A stretch of 64,000 nucleotides of DNA from Acanthosepion pharaonis (Eukaryota > Mollusca > Cephalopoda > Sepiida > Sepiidae). Made by a program: the position numbers and the translations under genes. The DNA is taken from the NCBI GenBank assembly GCA_903632075.3, contig CAHIKZ030005577.1, positions 1,258,501 through 1,322,500 of the forward strand. Reading direction: 5' to 3'. Under the pieces are notes generated by a model. That model was not told where the DNA came from and ran no database searches. It saw nothing but the letters and a program-made list of their open reading frames with translations. This document shows, piece by piece, positions 9,205 to 19,429 of this stretch (position 1 is its first letter; every line of letters starts with the position of its first letter).

Positions 9205-10170
9205 ACTTTTTGTAGGTACCTCCACAGAAAACGCGATACCTAATGAATTTTTAAAAATAAAAATTCTTTCTTGAAACTTTTATGAAGATATGGACACTAA
9301 TTGTCTTAAGAAAAACGTTTTTCAATGCATGATTAATTTTTTTAATAAGAATTGTTTTCATTTTCTTAAATTTTAATTTATAATCGGTTTCTAATGTTTC
9401 AAATTTCTGTATTAATTTGTAGCAGGTGATATTGTTATTTTTTATTTTTTGCTAAAAATTTGATATCAGCACCGTTTTTAGCCCTCGTTTATTGTATGTA
9501 ATGTAATTTTATTTATTAAAAAATCTTGCAGAAATAAAATATACTTTTCTGAAACTTTATTTGAAGAATATTATCTGATTTGAAACAAATATTATTTACT
9601 TTAAGTTTAAAATATTGCAGAAATGCATTTTTTAAACCCAACAGTATCTGTTTATTTAAGGTGTTGATGTGCTGACAGCGTGATGACAAACTTAATGTTG
9701 TTCTGTGGGGACTTTATCAGTAAAACAATTGAAGAAAATGACGTGAGCGCCTTTTATATATAACTTTTAAGTACTCAGAAATCTTAATTTAGGAAAATAT
9801 TCTCTGTATTTTATTGAATTTTAGAGATTTTGTCTTTAAATTTACTATAGATATTGCTCTTATTTTCTGATAATGTTTGTATGGGTGCCCAGATTTACAA
9901 AAATTAGTATATATATATATATATATACACACACACATACAAAAAAAAAAACACAAAATTCTTTTTTAAAATATTGGTGATTGATAATTTGTGCTAAGCT
10001 TTGCCATTCATGATTAGTAAATATAGTTTTTACTTGATAATATTATCAAAAAGAGTGGAATTAATACAGAATTTTAAAAGACTTAAAACTTAATAATTCA
10101 TTTTATTTAAAATTTAAAAAGGAAAACAATTCTTGTAAAAATTCATTATTCATTGAAAAAATTTTTTTCT
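9205..10170 (+). repeat. Long AT-rich repeat L, forward copy
   Basis: Starts at TAGGTACCTCC (9,214) and is related over most of its length to 29,510-30,240 (forward) and, as reverse complement, to 30,240-31,125 and 46,141-46,980. Partial copies begin at 50,484 and 51,059, and another partial copy lies near 41,150. Typical phrases are GATTAAATTTAATATTTCC (in other copies), AGGTGTTGATGTGCTGACAG and AATTCTTGTAAAAATTCATT. No coding region. A (TA)n(CA)n microsatellite lies inside at 9,908-9,939. Confidence 0.65.
9908..9939 (+). repeat. (TA)n(CA)n microsatellite
   Basis: A run of TA dinucleotides passes directly into a short CA run, followed by an A run. Confidence 0.9.
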
Positions 10171-10436
10171 TAAGACAATAGTATTCTTAATATATCTTAT
10201 TTATGAAAGTAGTTAAAAGCTTTTCTTATTAAATAATGTCATAGTTTTATTGCATTTTTATTTTTGGATTCTAAGATGTTTGGTAAATGGTGTTTCTGTT
10301 TGACAAAAACAAATTAATGATTTAAATTCTCCAAGTAGTCCTGCTTTTAACTAATATAAATGTGAAGAGGGTCGAACTTTAATTTCTCGAAATTTCATAA
10401 AATTAATTAAGTTGGGGTTAAAAGATGTTTTTACCA
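10171..10436. other. AT-rich intron-like DNA
   Basis: Nothing recognised. Confidence 0.4.
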
Positions 10437-10556
10437 AGAGGCGGTGTGATGGTTAGTAAGCTTGTCTTGCTAGAACAATTACGACTGAGTAGTGAGTTTG
10501 ATCCTCACTACTTTTGGCCTTGTGTCACATCTAACCTACACTTGGAAAATCACTTT
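10437..10556 (+). repeat. tRNA-derived SINE, family B
   Basis: GGCGGTGTGATGGTTAGTAA carries an A-box-like block. B-box-like GAGTTTGATCCTCAC follows about 45 bp later, and the copy continues to about CACTTGG. It is a diverged version of the much better preserved copy at 48,388-48,495 on the other strand. Confidence 0.75.
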
Positions 10557-11082
10557 TTACCAAGATTATCTAAATAAAAAATTTCAAAAATAATTTCATC
10601 CATTTGTGAATAAGTCCTGAAAATTTCATTAAAATCCGACAATTATTTGATTTTTGAAGAAATTTCCAAAACGATGTATTTTTAATGCCCAAAAATGACT
10701 AAAACTTGCTATACTAATCTTTAGCCTACCTGCTGATGCAAGAAAAACAAGATTTTTAAGCAAAATTTCAAACATGCTAGAAAGGATTAAATTCAATAAA
10801 ATAATCAAACCTTTCCACAATAAAATTTTGTTTTTCTCAAGTCTGGAGCCATATTTTTTATCAGGGTATGCTGATTTTTTATTTATTTTTTTATTTTTTT
10901 AAGTGAATATTTGGTGGTATTTAGTATAAACCAGATTTTTGTAAATGCAGATGTCCAAACATGATATTGGAAAGTAAGATAGTAAATTTAAAACTTTTTG
11001 GTAATTTTTTAACATTTCCTTAAGCATTTTCATAAGTAAGACTATAAAGCCAAAGCAATTAAAATTCAATAAAATATTAGAT
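10557..11082 (+). repeat. AT-rich repeat, paralogous to 51,862-52,080
   Basis: About 10,580-10,820 matches 51,862-52,080 in the same orientation. Shared phrases are TTTCATTAAAATC, GACAATTA(T/C)TTGATTTTTG and AAGAAAAACAAGATTTTT. Non-coding. The rest of the stretch is featureless. Confidence 0.6.
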
Positions 11083-11345
11083 TACTTGCATTATTTGGAC
11101 TTTTATCCACATCTTCATTGCTACATTGCCAACTTTTGGCTGTTGTACACTCCAGCCTTCTTCAGATGATTAGAATTTTAAACCGGACCCTTTATTTTGT
11201 CAACCAGGGTAGGTTGTTCTAGATCCATGCCTTTTCTGGATGTCTCAGTTATTTCCCTTTAACTCAACTCTCCAAGTTTTGGCCTGGTATTGAACTCACA
11301 AGTCTTTGGGTTTAGTCACTGGATCTAACCAAAGTATTTTGATCG
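11083..11345 (-). repeat. PLE-1 3' end copy (SINE-like)
   Basis: Diverged minus-strand copy of the 4,590-4,895 sequence: ATTATTTGGACTTTTATCCA, CCAGCCTTCTTCAGATGATT, TGTTCTAGATCCATGCC and GTATTGAACTCACA (B box complement). The A-box end is lost at about 11,340, where zinc-finger sequence begins. Confidence 0.7.
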
Positions 11346-11455
11346 GCATTTTCACAGAATACAGATTTAAAAGTACAGAGAGAGAAGAGAAAACTATATA
11401 CTTGCACATTGTGTGGATCAGCATTTTCTTTGATGCCAAATTTAAAAAGGTACAT
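11346..11455 (+). pseudogene. Zinc-finger array remnant, left half
   Basis: Contains a recognisable C2H2 finger pattern on the + strand: (AGAGAAGAGAAAAC)(TATA)CTTGCACATTGTGTGG then ATCAGCATTTTCTTTGATGC and AAATTTAAAAAGGTACATGAT, i.e. CxLCGSAFS..KFKKVHD. It is cut at about 11,455 by LINE sequence and resumes at 11,852. Confidence 0.75.
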
Positions 11456-11851
11456 GATAATACTTTTCTATAAATACTTTCTTGGTAATTGTTCTGATGA
11501 ACTTTTCTCTACGGTACCTAGATTTTATGAATATAAGCCCAGTACTAGATTGGCAGCAAGGTCTCATCATTTTTACAATTGAAGTGGCTAGATGTAATCG
11601 TAAGTTTAATCTAACAGTTTCTTCTATTGCACTTGTCACTTATGGAATTCTCTTCTGACTTCTTGCTTCCCAGTCAACTTTGATCTTCAAAAATTTGAAT
11701 GCAATGTCAATCGTTATCTTCTGTCTTCTTAATTCCTGTTATTTTATTCGCCTCTCTCCTTATTAGTACCTTTTCGCATATTCTCTAACACCCAGTAACT
11801 TTGAGTTCTAGTAGATTTATTGTTTTGCATGGGCTGAAACGATTAAAAATA
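11456..11851 (+). mobile_element. LINE-C C-terminal fragment inside the zinc-finger remnant
   Basis: The + strand reads LFYKYFLGNCSDELFSTVP, then STRLAARSHHF, then LWNSL and FDLQKFECNVNRYLLS with stops between. This is the C-terminal end of a CR1/Jockey-like non-LTR retrotransposon and matches 35,425-35,880 on the minus strand. It ends with the family 3' tail (TGGGCTGAAACGATTAAAAATA). It splits a zinc-finger remnant, so it inserted after that array existed. Confidence 0.8.
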
Positions 11852-12364
11852 TACTGCAGAAAAACCACTTTCTTGTCATATGTGTGGAGCAGCATTTTCC
11901 AATAGTTCCAAGTTAAAAAAAAACACAAACTGAATTCACTTTTCAATGTACTCATTCAAACACACACAGAGTGATGGTTCTAGTGTCAAATGTGCAGATA
12001 AGCATTTTTAAATAGTTTAAAATTAAAAAAGACAATCAAATAGACTTCTAAGTGAATCAGCATTTTTACAGAGTTCTAGTTTAAAATCTCCAATTCAAAA
12101 ACAAATAGGAGATAAACCATTTTACCTGAAGTGTATAGATCATCATTTTCAAATAATTTAGATTTAAAAGTCCACATACAGTGGCACAGGGAAGAGAAGA
12201 AACCACATTGCATGATGTGTGGGCTAGCATTTTTAGTAGTATACAATTATTTTACTTCTCACTGAGCATGAATTATAAAATATGTTGCATTATCATAACT
12301 GTATAATTGCAAATAATGCATAAATTTTCTGTCTCCTTTTAAAATACTACTTCATTATTTACAG
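11852..12364 (+). pseudogene. Zinc-finger array remnant, right half, and splice acceptor
   Basis: From 11,857 one frame reads AEKPLSCHMCGAAFSNSSKLKK, a nearly whole finger, then a stop. Further decayed fingers follow near 11,965, 12,030, 12,100 and 12,190, each keeping GATCAGCATTTT-like and AGTTTAAAA-like phrases. The stretch closes with a pyrimidine-containing run and TTTACAG at 12,358-12,364, a likely acceptor for the ZNF-1 exon. Confidence 0.65.
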
Positions 12365-12694
12365 ATATCAAGTGTTGGGAAGAAGAGCAGGTTTTAAATA
12401 CAAAAGGCACATACTGAAGAGAAAACATTCTTGCCAAGTGTCTGGAGCTGCATTTTAAAGAGTTCATATTGAAATTGTCACATACTAGCACACAATGGGG
12501 ATGATGTAAAATATGAATTCACATTTCAATATACACAATCAGACGTTGGAGAGCATCCATATTCATGACAAGGCTGAGGTTGAGTTTTTTTCAAATAGTT
12601 AAAAACTGAAGAGATAGATTAAAACATAGATGTGAAAGAATCTATTCAAGTGAGTACATCAGCATTTTTATGTAGGTCCAGTTTAAGAGCACAA
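12365..12694 (+). other. ZNF-1 exon, 5' untranslated part with dead fingers
   Basis: After the acceptor at 12,364 come two decayed fingers (near 12,400-12,500 and 12,540-12,620). The zinc-finger frame is open from 12,623, just after a TAA at 12,620-12,622, but has no ATG before 12,695. The codon at 12,632, sometimes taken as a start, is GTG. Confidence 0.55.
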
Positions 12695-14068
12695 ATGCAA
12701 GCACAGATGGAAGATAAACCAATTTCTTGTCAAGTCTGTGGATCAGTGTTTTCACAAAATTCAGATTTAAAAGTACACATACAGATACACAAAGGAGAGA
12801 AACCATATTCTTGCACTGTGTGTGGATCAGTATTTCCTGTGAGATCAAATTTAAAAAGGCACATGAAAATACATACAGGAGAGAAGCCATTTTCGTGTCA
12901 AGCATGTGGAGCAGCATTTTCAGAGAATTCCAGTTTAAAAAAACACATGAGAATACACACAGGAGAGAAACCATTTTCTTGTCAAGTCTGTGGATCAGCA
13001 TTTTCAGATAATACCAGTTTCAAAAATCATATGCGCATACACACGGGAGAGAAACCATTTTCTTGTCAAGTGTGTGGAACAGCATTTTCCGTGAGATCAA
13101 ATTTGAAAAATCACATACGAATACACACAGGAGAAAAACCATATTGTTGTGAAGTATGTGGATCTGCATTTTCACAGAACTCAGATTTAAAAGTTCACAT
13201 GCGAACACACAGTGGAGAGAGGCCTTATTCTTGCATGGTATGTGGATCAGCATTTTCAGTGAAATCCCGTTTAAAAAAACACATGCGTATACACACAGGA
13301 GAGAAACCATTTACTTGTCAAGTGTGTGAATCAGCGTTTTCAGATAGTTCCAGTTTAAAAAACCACATAAGAATACATACTGGAGAAAAACCATTTTCAT
13401 GTCAAGAGTGTGGATCTGCATTTTCAGAGAATTCTGGTTTAAGAAAACACATGCGAATTCACACAGGAGAGAAACCATTTTCTTGTGATTTATGTACTTC
13501 TACATTTTCAGTAAGATCCCATTTAAAAACCCATATGCGGACACACACAGGAGAGAAACCCTTTTCTTGTGAAATTTGTGGATCAGCATTTTCAAGGAAC
13601 TCCAGTTTAAAAAACCACATGCAATTACATATAGAAGGGAAATCATTTCCTTGTGAAGTGTGTGGATCAGAATTTTCTCAGATGTTTCATTTGAAAAGCC
13701 ACATGCTAGTACACACAGGAGAGAAACCTTTTCCTTGTGCGTTGTGTGGATCAGAATTTTCCCAGAGTTCCAGTTTAAAAACCCACATGCGAAAACACAC
13801 AGGAGAAAAACCTTTTTCTTGTCACATTTGTGGATCAGCATTTTTCCAAAGTTCCATTTTAAAAAACCACATGAGAGTACACACGGGCGAGAAACCATTT
13901 TTTTGTCAAGTTTGTGGGTCATCATTTTCTCAAATGTCTCATTTACAAAGTCACATGCGAATACACACAGGAGAGAGACCATTTTCTTGTCAAGTGTGTG
14001 GATCAGCTTTTTCAGTGAGATCTAATTTGAAAAGGCACATGCAAACACATGCTAGTGATAAACCATAA
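12695..14068 (+). CDS. ZNF-1: C2H2 zinc-finger protein, 16 intact fingers
   Basis: A nuclear DNA-binding protein by family. The frame holds 16 consecutive canonical fingers (CX2CX12HX3H) joined by TGEKP-type linkers, plus one broken finger before them without its cysteine pair. There is no KRAB, SCAN or BTB domain. Finger starts are FSCQVCG/YSCxVCG. Linkers deviate after fingers 1 (KGEKP), 6 (SGERP), 11 (IEGKS) and 16 (ASDKP). Base-contact residues (-1,2,3,6) for fingers 1-16 are QSDV, VSNR, ESSK, DTSN, VSNN, QSDV, VSRK, DSSN, ESGK, VSHT, RSSN, QFHS, QSST, QSIN, QSHS, VSNR. Similar helices recur in blocks, showing internal duplication. The start is the first in-frame ATG (about 457 aa). The array once ran further: after the TAA a decayed finger is visible. 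Target and role are unknown. Such genes are greatly expanded in octopus, which is established knowledge. Confidence 0.9.
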   Translation: MQAQMEDKPISCQVCGSVFSQNSDLKVHIQIHKGEKPYSCTVCGSVFPVRSNLKRHMKIHTGEKPFSCQACGAAFSENSSLKKHMRIHTGEKPFSCQVCGSAFSDNTSFKNHMRIHTGEKPFSCQVCGTAFSVRSNLKNHIRIHTGEKPYCCEVCGSAFSQNSDLKVHMRTHSGERPYSCMVCGSAFSVKSRLKKHMRIHTGEKPFTCQVCESAFSDSSSLKNHIRIHTGEKPFSCQECGSAFSENSGLRKHMRIHTGEKPFSCDLCTSTFSVRSHLKTHMRTHTGEKPFSCEICGSAFSRNSSLKNHMQLHIEGKSFPCEVCGSEFSQMFHLKSHMLVHTGEKPFPCALCGSEFSQSSSLKTHMRKHTGEKPFSCHICGSAFFQSSILKNHMRVHTGEKPFFCQVCGSSFSQMSHLQSHMRIHTGERPFSCQVCGSAFSVRSNLKRHMQTHASDKP

Positions 14069-14640
14069 TGTTGTGAAGAATATATATCAGCTAATTTAGT
14101 TTCTAACAGTTTAAAGAGATATATGGAAGCATATGGTTTTTAAAAAAAACATTGTGGGTTGATATATTTCCAGAATTTCAGTTTAAAAATTTATATACAA
14201 ACATGTACTATAAGGATTTACTACATTTGTAATGTGTATCAATCAGTATTTTGCATTAGTTAAAACTTGAACAGATACTTGTGGATACACATATTACATT
14301 CTCTCTTTAAAAGATGCAAGTTGAAATTTTCATAGGATTTAAAAATCATGAAACACACTCCCAGGAGAAAGCAGTTTTTAAATAATAGATTATTATCATT
14401 TTGAAGAGATTGATCGCACTTTTTGCAGAGAAACTCTTTGTTATGTGCATGGATCAGTATTTTTTCAAAAGGCTCATTTAAAAAAATCATGTGAATACAC
14501 ACTGGAAATATATCTTCTGTCAAGTGTACAGATCAGTTATTTTCAGATAGTTCTATTTCGAGATGACATGTATAAACATACGCTGATGATAAAACAATTT
14601 TGTGAAATTCAGCTATTTTATCTTGTTACAATTTAAAAAG
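14069..14640 (+). pseudogene. Decayed zinc fingers 3' of ZNF-1
   Basis: Directly after the stop the frame continues CCEEYISANLVSNSLKRYME, a finger without its second cysteine or its histidines. Further scraps follow with AGTTTAAAAATT, TATCAATCAGTATTTTGC and TGTGCATGGATCAGTATTTT. At 14,254-14,455 the module shared with the window start is present (TTGAACAGATACTTGTGG, CCAGGAGAAAGCAGTTTT). Confidence 0.7.
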
Positions 14641-15690
14641 GTGACATGTCATCAGAAACTAGGGAAAACATTGTGGATGGATATATTTCCAGAGTTCTAT
14701 GGCCCTGGGTATGACAATAGACTACATCTGATAGCAAGGCCTCTGGTTGGGTGATTTTGAGGAGCTGTTAATTGCTGTTGTTCCCATGTCAACTCAGGGT
14801 GATAGCACCTGTTAGAGTCCCTATCTATGGGTAAATTGTGAACCCCCAAACAGAAATCAACCATAAAATTGAAGACATGGCATACATTGTCAAAAATACA
14901 AAACAAAACCACTTGCTATGATTAATCTCATTTCTTGTAAAGAGAAACAAGTTTTTGCTCTTTGTTTGATTTTGTAACATTATTTCGTAAATAAAATGCA
15001 GCTAAGTGATTATAATTTAATCATAGAATAATGTCATTCTTTTGAAAAAATTAAGTTTATAATTTTCATATCAAGATTTTGACATTAAATAACCCACTGG
15101 GGTTGATATGCCATTAAACAAAAACAGCCAACCAACCCAGTTCAAATTGGGTGATTGGAGGTTTTGAGGAGTTTGGAACCACCTCTTAATTGTTGTTATT
15201 CCCAAGTCCAGTTTGACCCGGGGTGGTAGCACCTGTTAGGGTCACAGCTATGGGCAAATAGTGAAACCCCAAACAAAAACACTAATATTTATAGTAAAAT
15301 GACCAACAATATATTTTTAAAGCAAAATAACCTCTAATAAGTTTTATTTGTAGATGAAAGTATACAATGGCGTTCAAAATATATTTAGTTGAAACCATAA
15401 AATTGTGTTCCGGTTATTTAGATTTCAGCATTAAATAACCCATAGAGGTGTTGATATGCTTTTAAAAAAAAGCAACATGAAAAATCTTTCATAGCATTAA
15501 TACATATAATATCCAACAAATTCTTAAACTGTATTCTAAAATATAACTTCAACAAAACTACAACATAAAACACACGTATCACTGCCCCTAGTAATTATGT
15601 CCAAACAAACATGTATATACACAAAAGCTGAGTATTATCTACCATGTATTCAATTATGAAAGCAGAATAACATCTCCCAAGAAAATGCTG
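14641..15690 (+). repeat. Repeat E copies and 600-bp duplicated block
   Basis: Repeat E at 14,697-14,880 and 15,105-15,290: GGGTGATT..., GAGGTTTTGAGGAG, CACCTCTTAATTGTTGTT, GGTGGTAGCACCTGTTAGG, GAAACCCCAAACA. The block 15,100-15,690 (repeat E plus AATAACCCATAGAGG, TATAACTTCAACAAAACTAC, ACAAAAGCTGAGTATTATC) recurs at 18,350-18,980 in the same orientation. No coding capacity. Confidence 0.7.
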
Positions 15691-16360
15691 TTAAGCAAAT
15701 CAAATCCAGAATTCCAGTTTCAAAATCCTCACACAATTACAATTATTTTGAAGAGATTGTGTGGGTCAGCATTTTTCAGATAGTTTCATTTTGAAAAAAA
15801 AAGAACGTGCAAATACACCCTGACTATAAAACAATTTTGTGAAAAACATCAATTTCCAATTAAAGATGATGACATAGGAGCATACACTGAGAAAAACATT
15901 GCTTTTTTGAATTGATATATCCCCATAGTTCCATTTTCAAAATTCACACGCAATAAGGATTCACTTAAGTTCTAATGATACATATTAATGGATCAGAATA
16001 TTGAATAATGTGAACTGGTAATTATCGTTGCATATTTTAAGTTCTCTCTTTAGAAAACATGAATTGGAATTTCATAAGATTGAGAAAAAAATCATTAAAC
16101 AGATTCCCAAGAGAAAGTAGTTTTTAAATAAAATGTTATTTTCAAGATATTAACACTCAGGATGTACGATTTGATAAAGAAGCTCTTATAACTATAAACA
16201 TTATTTTTAGTTGGTACATGTGTTTTACTTGACATTCTTTTTATTTTAAACACTGAAATTAATGTCAAATGGCCTAGAAATTGTAAAGTCCTTGTAAATA
16301 AAATGTGCCTTCTGACAGGAAAAAAACTATAATCCCTTTTCCCATCAGGGAACCTGCTCC
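15691..16360 (+). pseudogene. Dead zinc-finger copy with 3' module (second)
   Basis: Finger scraps at 15,700-15,990 (GAAGAGATTGTGTGGGTCAG, CATTTTTCAGATAGTTTCAT) followed by the shared 3' module at 15,990-16,360 (AGATTCCCAAGAGAAAGTAG, CACTCAGGATGTAC, TTTTTAGTTGGTAC). No intact finger. Confidence 0.6.
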
Positions 16361-17225
16361 TCTATGTGAAGTGTGCTCTACCAGTTAGGCCATGGGAAAA
16401 CATGATGGTAAATCAAAACTCAGTTAAGGAATGCCCATATCTTTTTAGGTCATGTCATAGTCTGTATCAGCTAGATCAGCATTTTCACTGTGTTAAAAGT
16501 TGAACAGATAATCTTGGATACACAGGAAGACAGGAATTGGATTTTTCATTGTATATAAAAATCTTGAAAGGAGAAAGTAGTTTTTAAATAAAGTATTATT
16601 ATTTTTGAAGAGATTGTGTGGGTCAGCATTTTCAGATAGTTCCATTTTGAAAACAAAAACATGTAAACACATGCTGATGATAAAACATAATTTTGTGAAA
16701 AACATCACTTTACAATTAAAAAAAAGATGACGTGAGCATATACCGGAAAAAGCTGTTTTTTGGATTGGTATATTCCCAGAGTTCCAGTTTCAAAATTCAC
16801 ACACAAACACCCATTATAAAGATCCACTTAATTTGTGACATATTAATGGATCAGCATTTTGAATAACTTGAATAGGTATTTGTTAATACATATATTAACT
16901 TTTCTATTTTGAAGACATGAGTTTGAATCATGATTTAAAAATCATTTAAAGATCATGAAACACACTTCCAAGAGAATGAAATTTTTAAATATTATTTTGA
17001 GGATATTGACACTCAGGATGTACAGTTTGGTAGAGAAACTTTATTATGACTATGAACTTTATTTTTAGTTGGTTGTTGTGTTTGAGTTGAAATTTCTGTT
17101 AATTTGAACAGTGAAATTAATGCCAGCTAGCCGACTTACTAAATAAAGATGTGCTTCCTGAAAAGAAAAAAATAAACTATAGTCCATTTTCCTGTCTTTC
17201 ATGAATCAATCTCTGCTTGATGTAG
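16361..17225 (+). pseudogene. Dead zinc-finger copy with 3' module (third)
   Basis: Contains a short copy of the module at 16,490-16,600, finger scraps at 16,600-16,850 (GTGTGGGTCAGCATTTTCAG then CCAGAGTTCCAGTTTCAAAA) and another module copy at 16,850-17,220. The tandem order finger-scrap + module is the same as in the preceding entry, so these are tandem duplicates. Confidence 0.6.
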
Positions 17226-17460
17226 AAATTTATTATTTTTCTTTTATTCATTCATTTTAGTGCTGCCAGACTTCCAAGGGCCATACACTTATGCACAAAT
17301 ACCCTTTAGAAATGTATGTCTCCTCCCAACAGCTATGGGTTAAATAGTAAGACTTGTATCTGGAGAAAATCATTGTTATCTAAAAAAAAACATTAAATAT
17401 CTTCTGGCTTTAAATAATCTGTAAAAGATTGATAAGCCATAAAAAACAATCAATTTATGC
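17226..17460 (+). repeat. SINE family C, 3' half
   Basis: From about 17,286: CACTTATGCACAAATACCCT, AGCTATGGGTTAAATAGTAA, then the tail TTCTGGCTTTAAATAATC and GATTGATAAGCCAT. The tRNA-like and 5S-like head are missing. Confidence 0.7.
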
Positions 17461-17501
17461 TCAAAACTATATTTCTTTATAATTTTCAAGTGTTCCATTT
17501 A

Positions 17502-17669
17502 CTGTATTTGACGGTTTATAAGATGCACCCCAATTTCAGTCGGACAAATCGAGAAAAAAATAGTAATTAGTAAAATTAGTAAACCTACATATGGCATATA
17601 AGATGCAGGGGAATTTTAAAAGATATTTTTAGTAAAAAAAAAATGTGCTTTATATGCCGTCAAATACAG
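17502..17669. mobile_element. MITE, pogo/Tigger-like ends, copy 1
   Basis: Inverted repeats CTGTATTTGACGG(T)TTATA and, at the right end, TATATGCCGTCAAATACAG, bordered by TA on both sides (17,500-17,501; 17,670-17,671). 168 bp, no coding. The CTGTA/CAGT-type ends with TA duplication suit a pogo/Tigger-derived miniature element; the class is inferred. Confidence 0.8.
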
Positions 17670-17671
17670 TA

Positions 17672-18350
17672 ACTGGTCATCAGTCATGTTCCAGAAATAA
17701 TAATACCTAATTTAATACATTGGCATTATTATTGGAAATAATGATACTGCCATTAGCCATTATTTAAACTAAAGCATGTGCCAATTTTAAATGTTAATCA
17801 CTTTTGACATGGCTTAACTCAAAATCTTGCCTGTTAATCCTAATTTTATTTATACTGGATTTACTTGATCCTGCTAAGTTAAACCAGCAATCGATCCTTG
17901 TTGGTTCTTTTTCTTATATTCACTTATGGATTCTACTTGAAATTTTTAATTTTTTTTCTCATGACTCAACCTTTGCTCGATGTAACACTTTATATTTATG
18001 ATTTGTTATTTTATACATTCATTTTAGTGCTATCAATCTTTCAAGAGTGATTCTCATGCAAAAAGAGGGACGTTAACTAATTATACAACAAATTTCTAAT
18101 AATTTGCATTTTTGAGACATACTAGGTCTCAGTTTTTAGACCTCACAAAATATGATGCATTATCTTGGGGATATTAGCGTAAACAGATAACACAACCAGG
18201 CAGAGACATTACACCAACCAGCCAATAATTTCCCCATGTTGCATTCCATTCTTGAACAATCTTGGACTTTTGTACTTACAGAAAAAAAAAAAAAAACAGT
18301 ATTAAAAGACAATTTTTGCCTTGACACTGCTATTACTTGGACTACCTTTA
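17672..18350. other. Unassigned AT-rich DNA
   Basis: No gene. The phrase CATTCATTTTAGTGCT(A/G)(T/C)C occurs at about 17,255 and 18,020, so part is a diverged duplication of the 17.2 kb flank. The 65-codon frame at 17,804 starts with a non-ATG codon and has no domain. Confidence 0.5.
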
Positions 18351-18985
18351 CTCCTCAGTTGGTTCTGGGTATAACGATAAACTACATCTGGCAGCAAAGC
18401 ATCTGATTGGGAGATTGGAGGTTTTGAGGAGCATGGGATCACCTCTTAAATGCTGTTGTTCCTAGGTCCTCCATGGAGTAGTAGCACTTATTAGGGTGTT
18501 AGCTATGGACAAACTGTAGACCTCCCCAAATACAAATAAAACACTATGAAAGTATAAAAATACATTTTATCTGTAGTTGAAGGCATAAAATTGTGCTCAA
18601 GATATTTAGGTTTCAGCATTAAATAATCCATAGAGGGTGATATGCTGCTAAACAAAATCAACCAAACAACTAACATGAAAGAATACTTTCATGACATAAA
18701 TCCATATAATGTCCTATAATTTCTTAAAGAAACCAAACTGTATTCCAGAATATAACTTTAACAAAACTACAACATATAACACGCATATCACCACTTCTAG
18801 TAATAATGTCCACACAAATATGTATATGCACAAAAGCTGAGTATCATTTACCATGAATTCAATTGTGAAAGCAAAATAACATTTTTATTAATTCAAAGCT
18901 CCCAAGAAAATTAAATTTTTGACATTAAATGACCCATAAGGAGTCGAGATGCTGTTAAACTAACAAAACAAAAAATCACTCCTTG
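18351..18985 (+). repeat. Second copy of the 15.1-15.7 kb block (with repeat E)
   Basis: Same order of landmarks as 15,100-15,690: GGAGGTTTTGAGGAGCATGG, CACCTCTTAAATGCTG, TAATCCATAGAGGGTGATAT, ATAACTTTAACAAAACTACA, ACAAAAGCTGAGTATCATTT. Direct orientation, about 3.25 kb apart. Confidence 0.75.
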
Positions 18986-19429
18986 GCAATGTTTATTGTT
19001 TTAAAAATCAATGATTAGAATTTTAATAAAGCCTGTTGCAAGTGAATTTATACCTTTTTTGTTTTTGAGAATTTAGAACAAAAATATTAAGCACTATTTG
19101 TTAGATTATTTACAAGAATAATTTTATATTTAGATTCTAAAAGTAATATAATTAGAACTAATGCAATGCAATATATTTCATTTACCAATTCATAAAGACA
19201 AATATGAAAACAAATTTTTATTCATAAATTTATAAACATTTGCTAAATTATTAAAATATGCGAACCAACTATAAAGGAAATCCTTATTTACCATTTTATA
19301 AAGTTTGAATCAATTAGCCAGTGTTTTGCCAACCATTCAAATAAACAATATAATAAATGGATAAATAGTTTTTAATATTTTTGTTGTCAATTCTCAAGAA
19401 CAAAAAAATGGATAAATTCACTTTCATCA
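18986..19429. repeat. AT-rich repeat related to 36.3 and 50.9 kb
   Basis: TGTTTATTGTTTTAAAAATC...ATTTTAATAAA and TTTGTTTTTGAGAATTTAGA recur, diverged, at 36,345-36,450 and 50,908-51,050. Non-coding. Confidence 0.5.

Noticed and set aside
12632..12694. Upstream start for ZNF-1 at 12,632 (and 33,036 for ZNF-2, 53,677 for ZNF-3)
   Set aside because: The codons are GTG, not used as ordinary start codons in animal nuclear genes. First in-frame ATGs were used instead.
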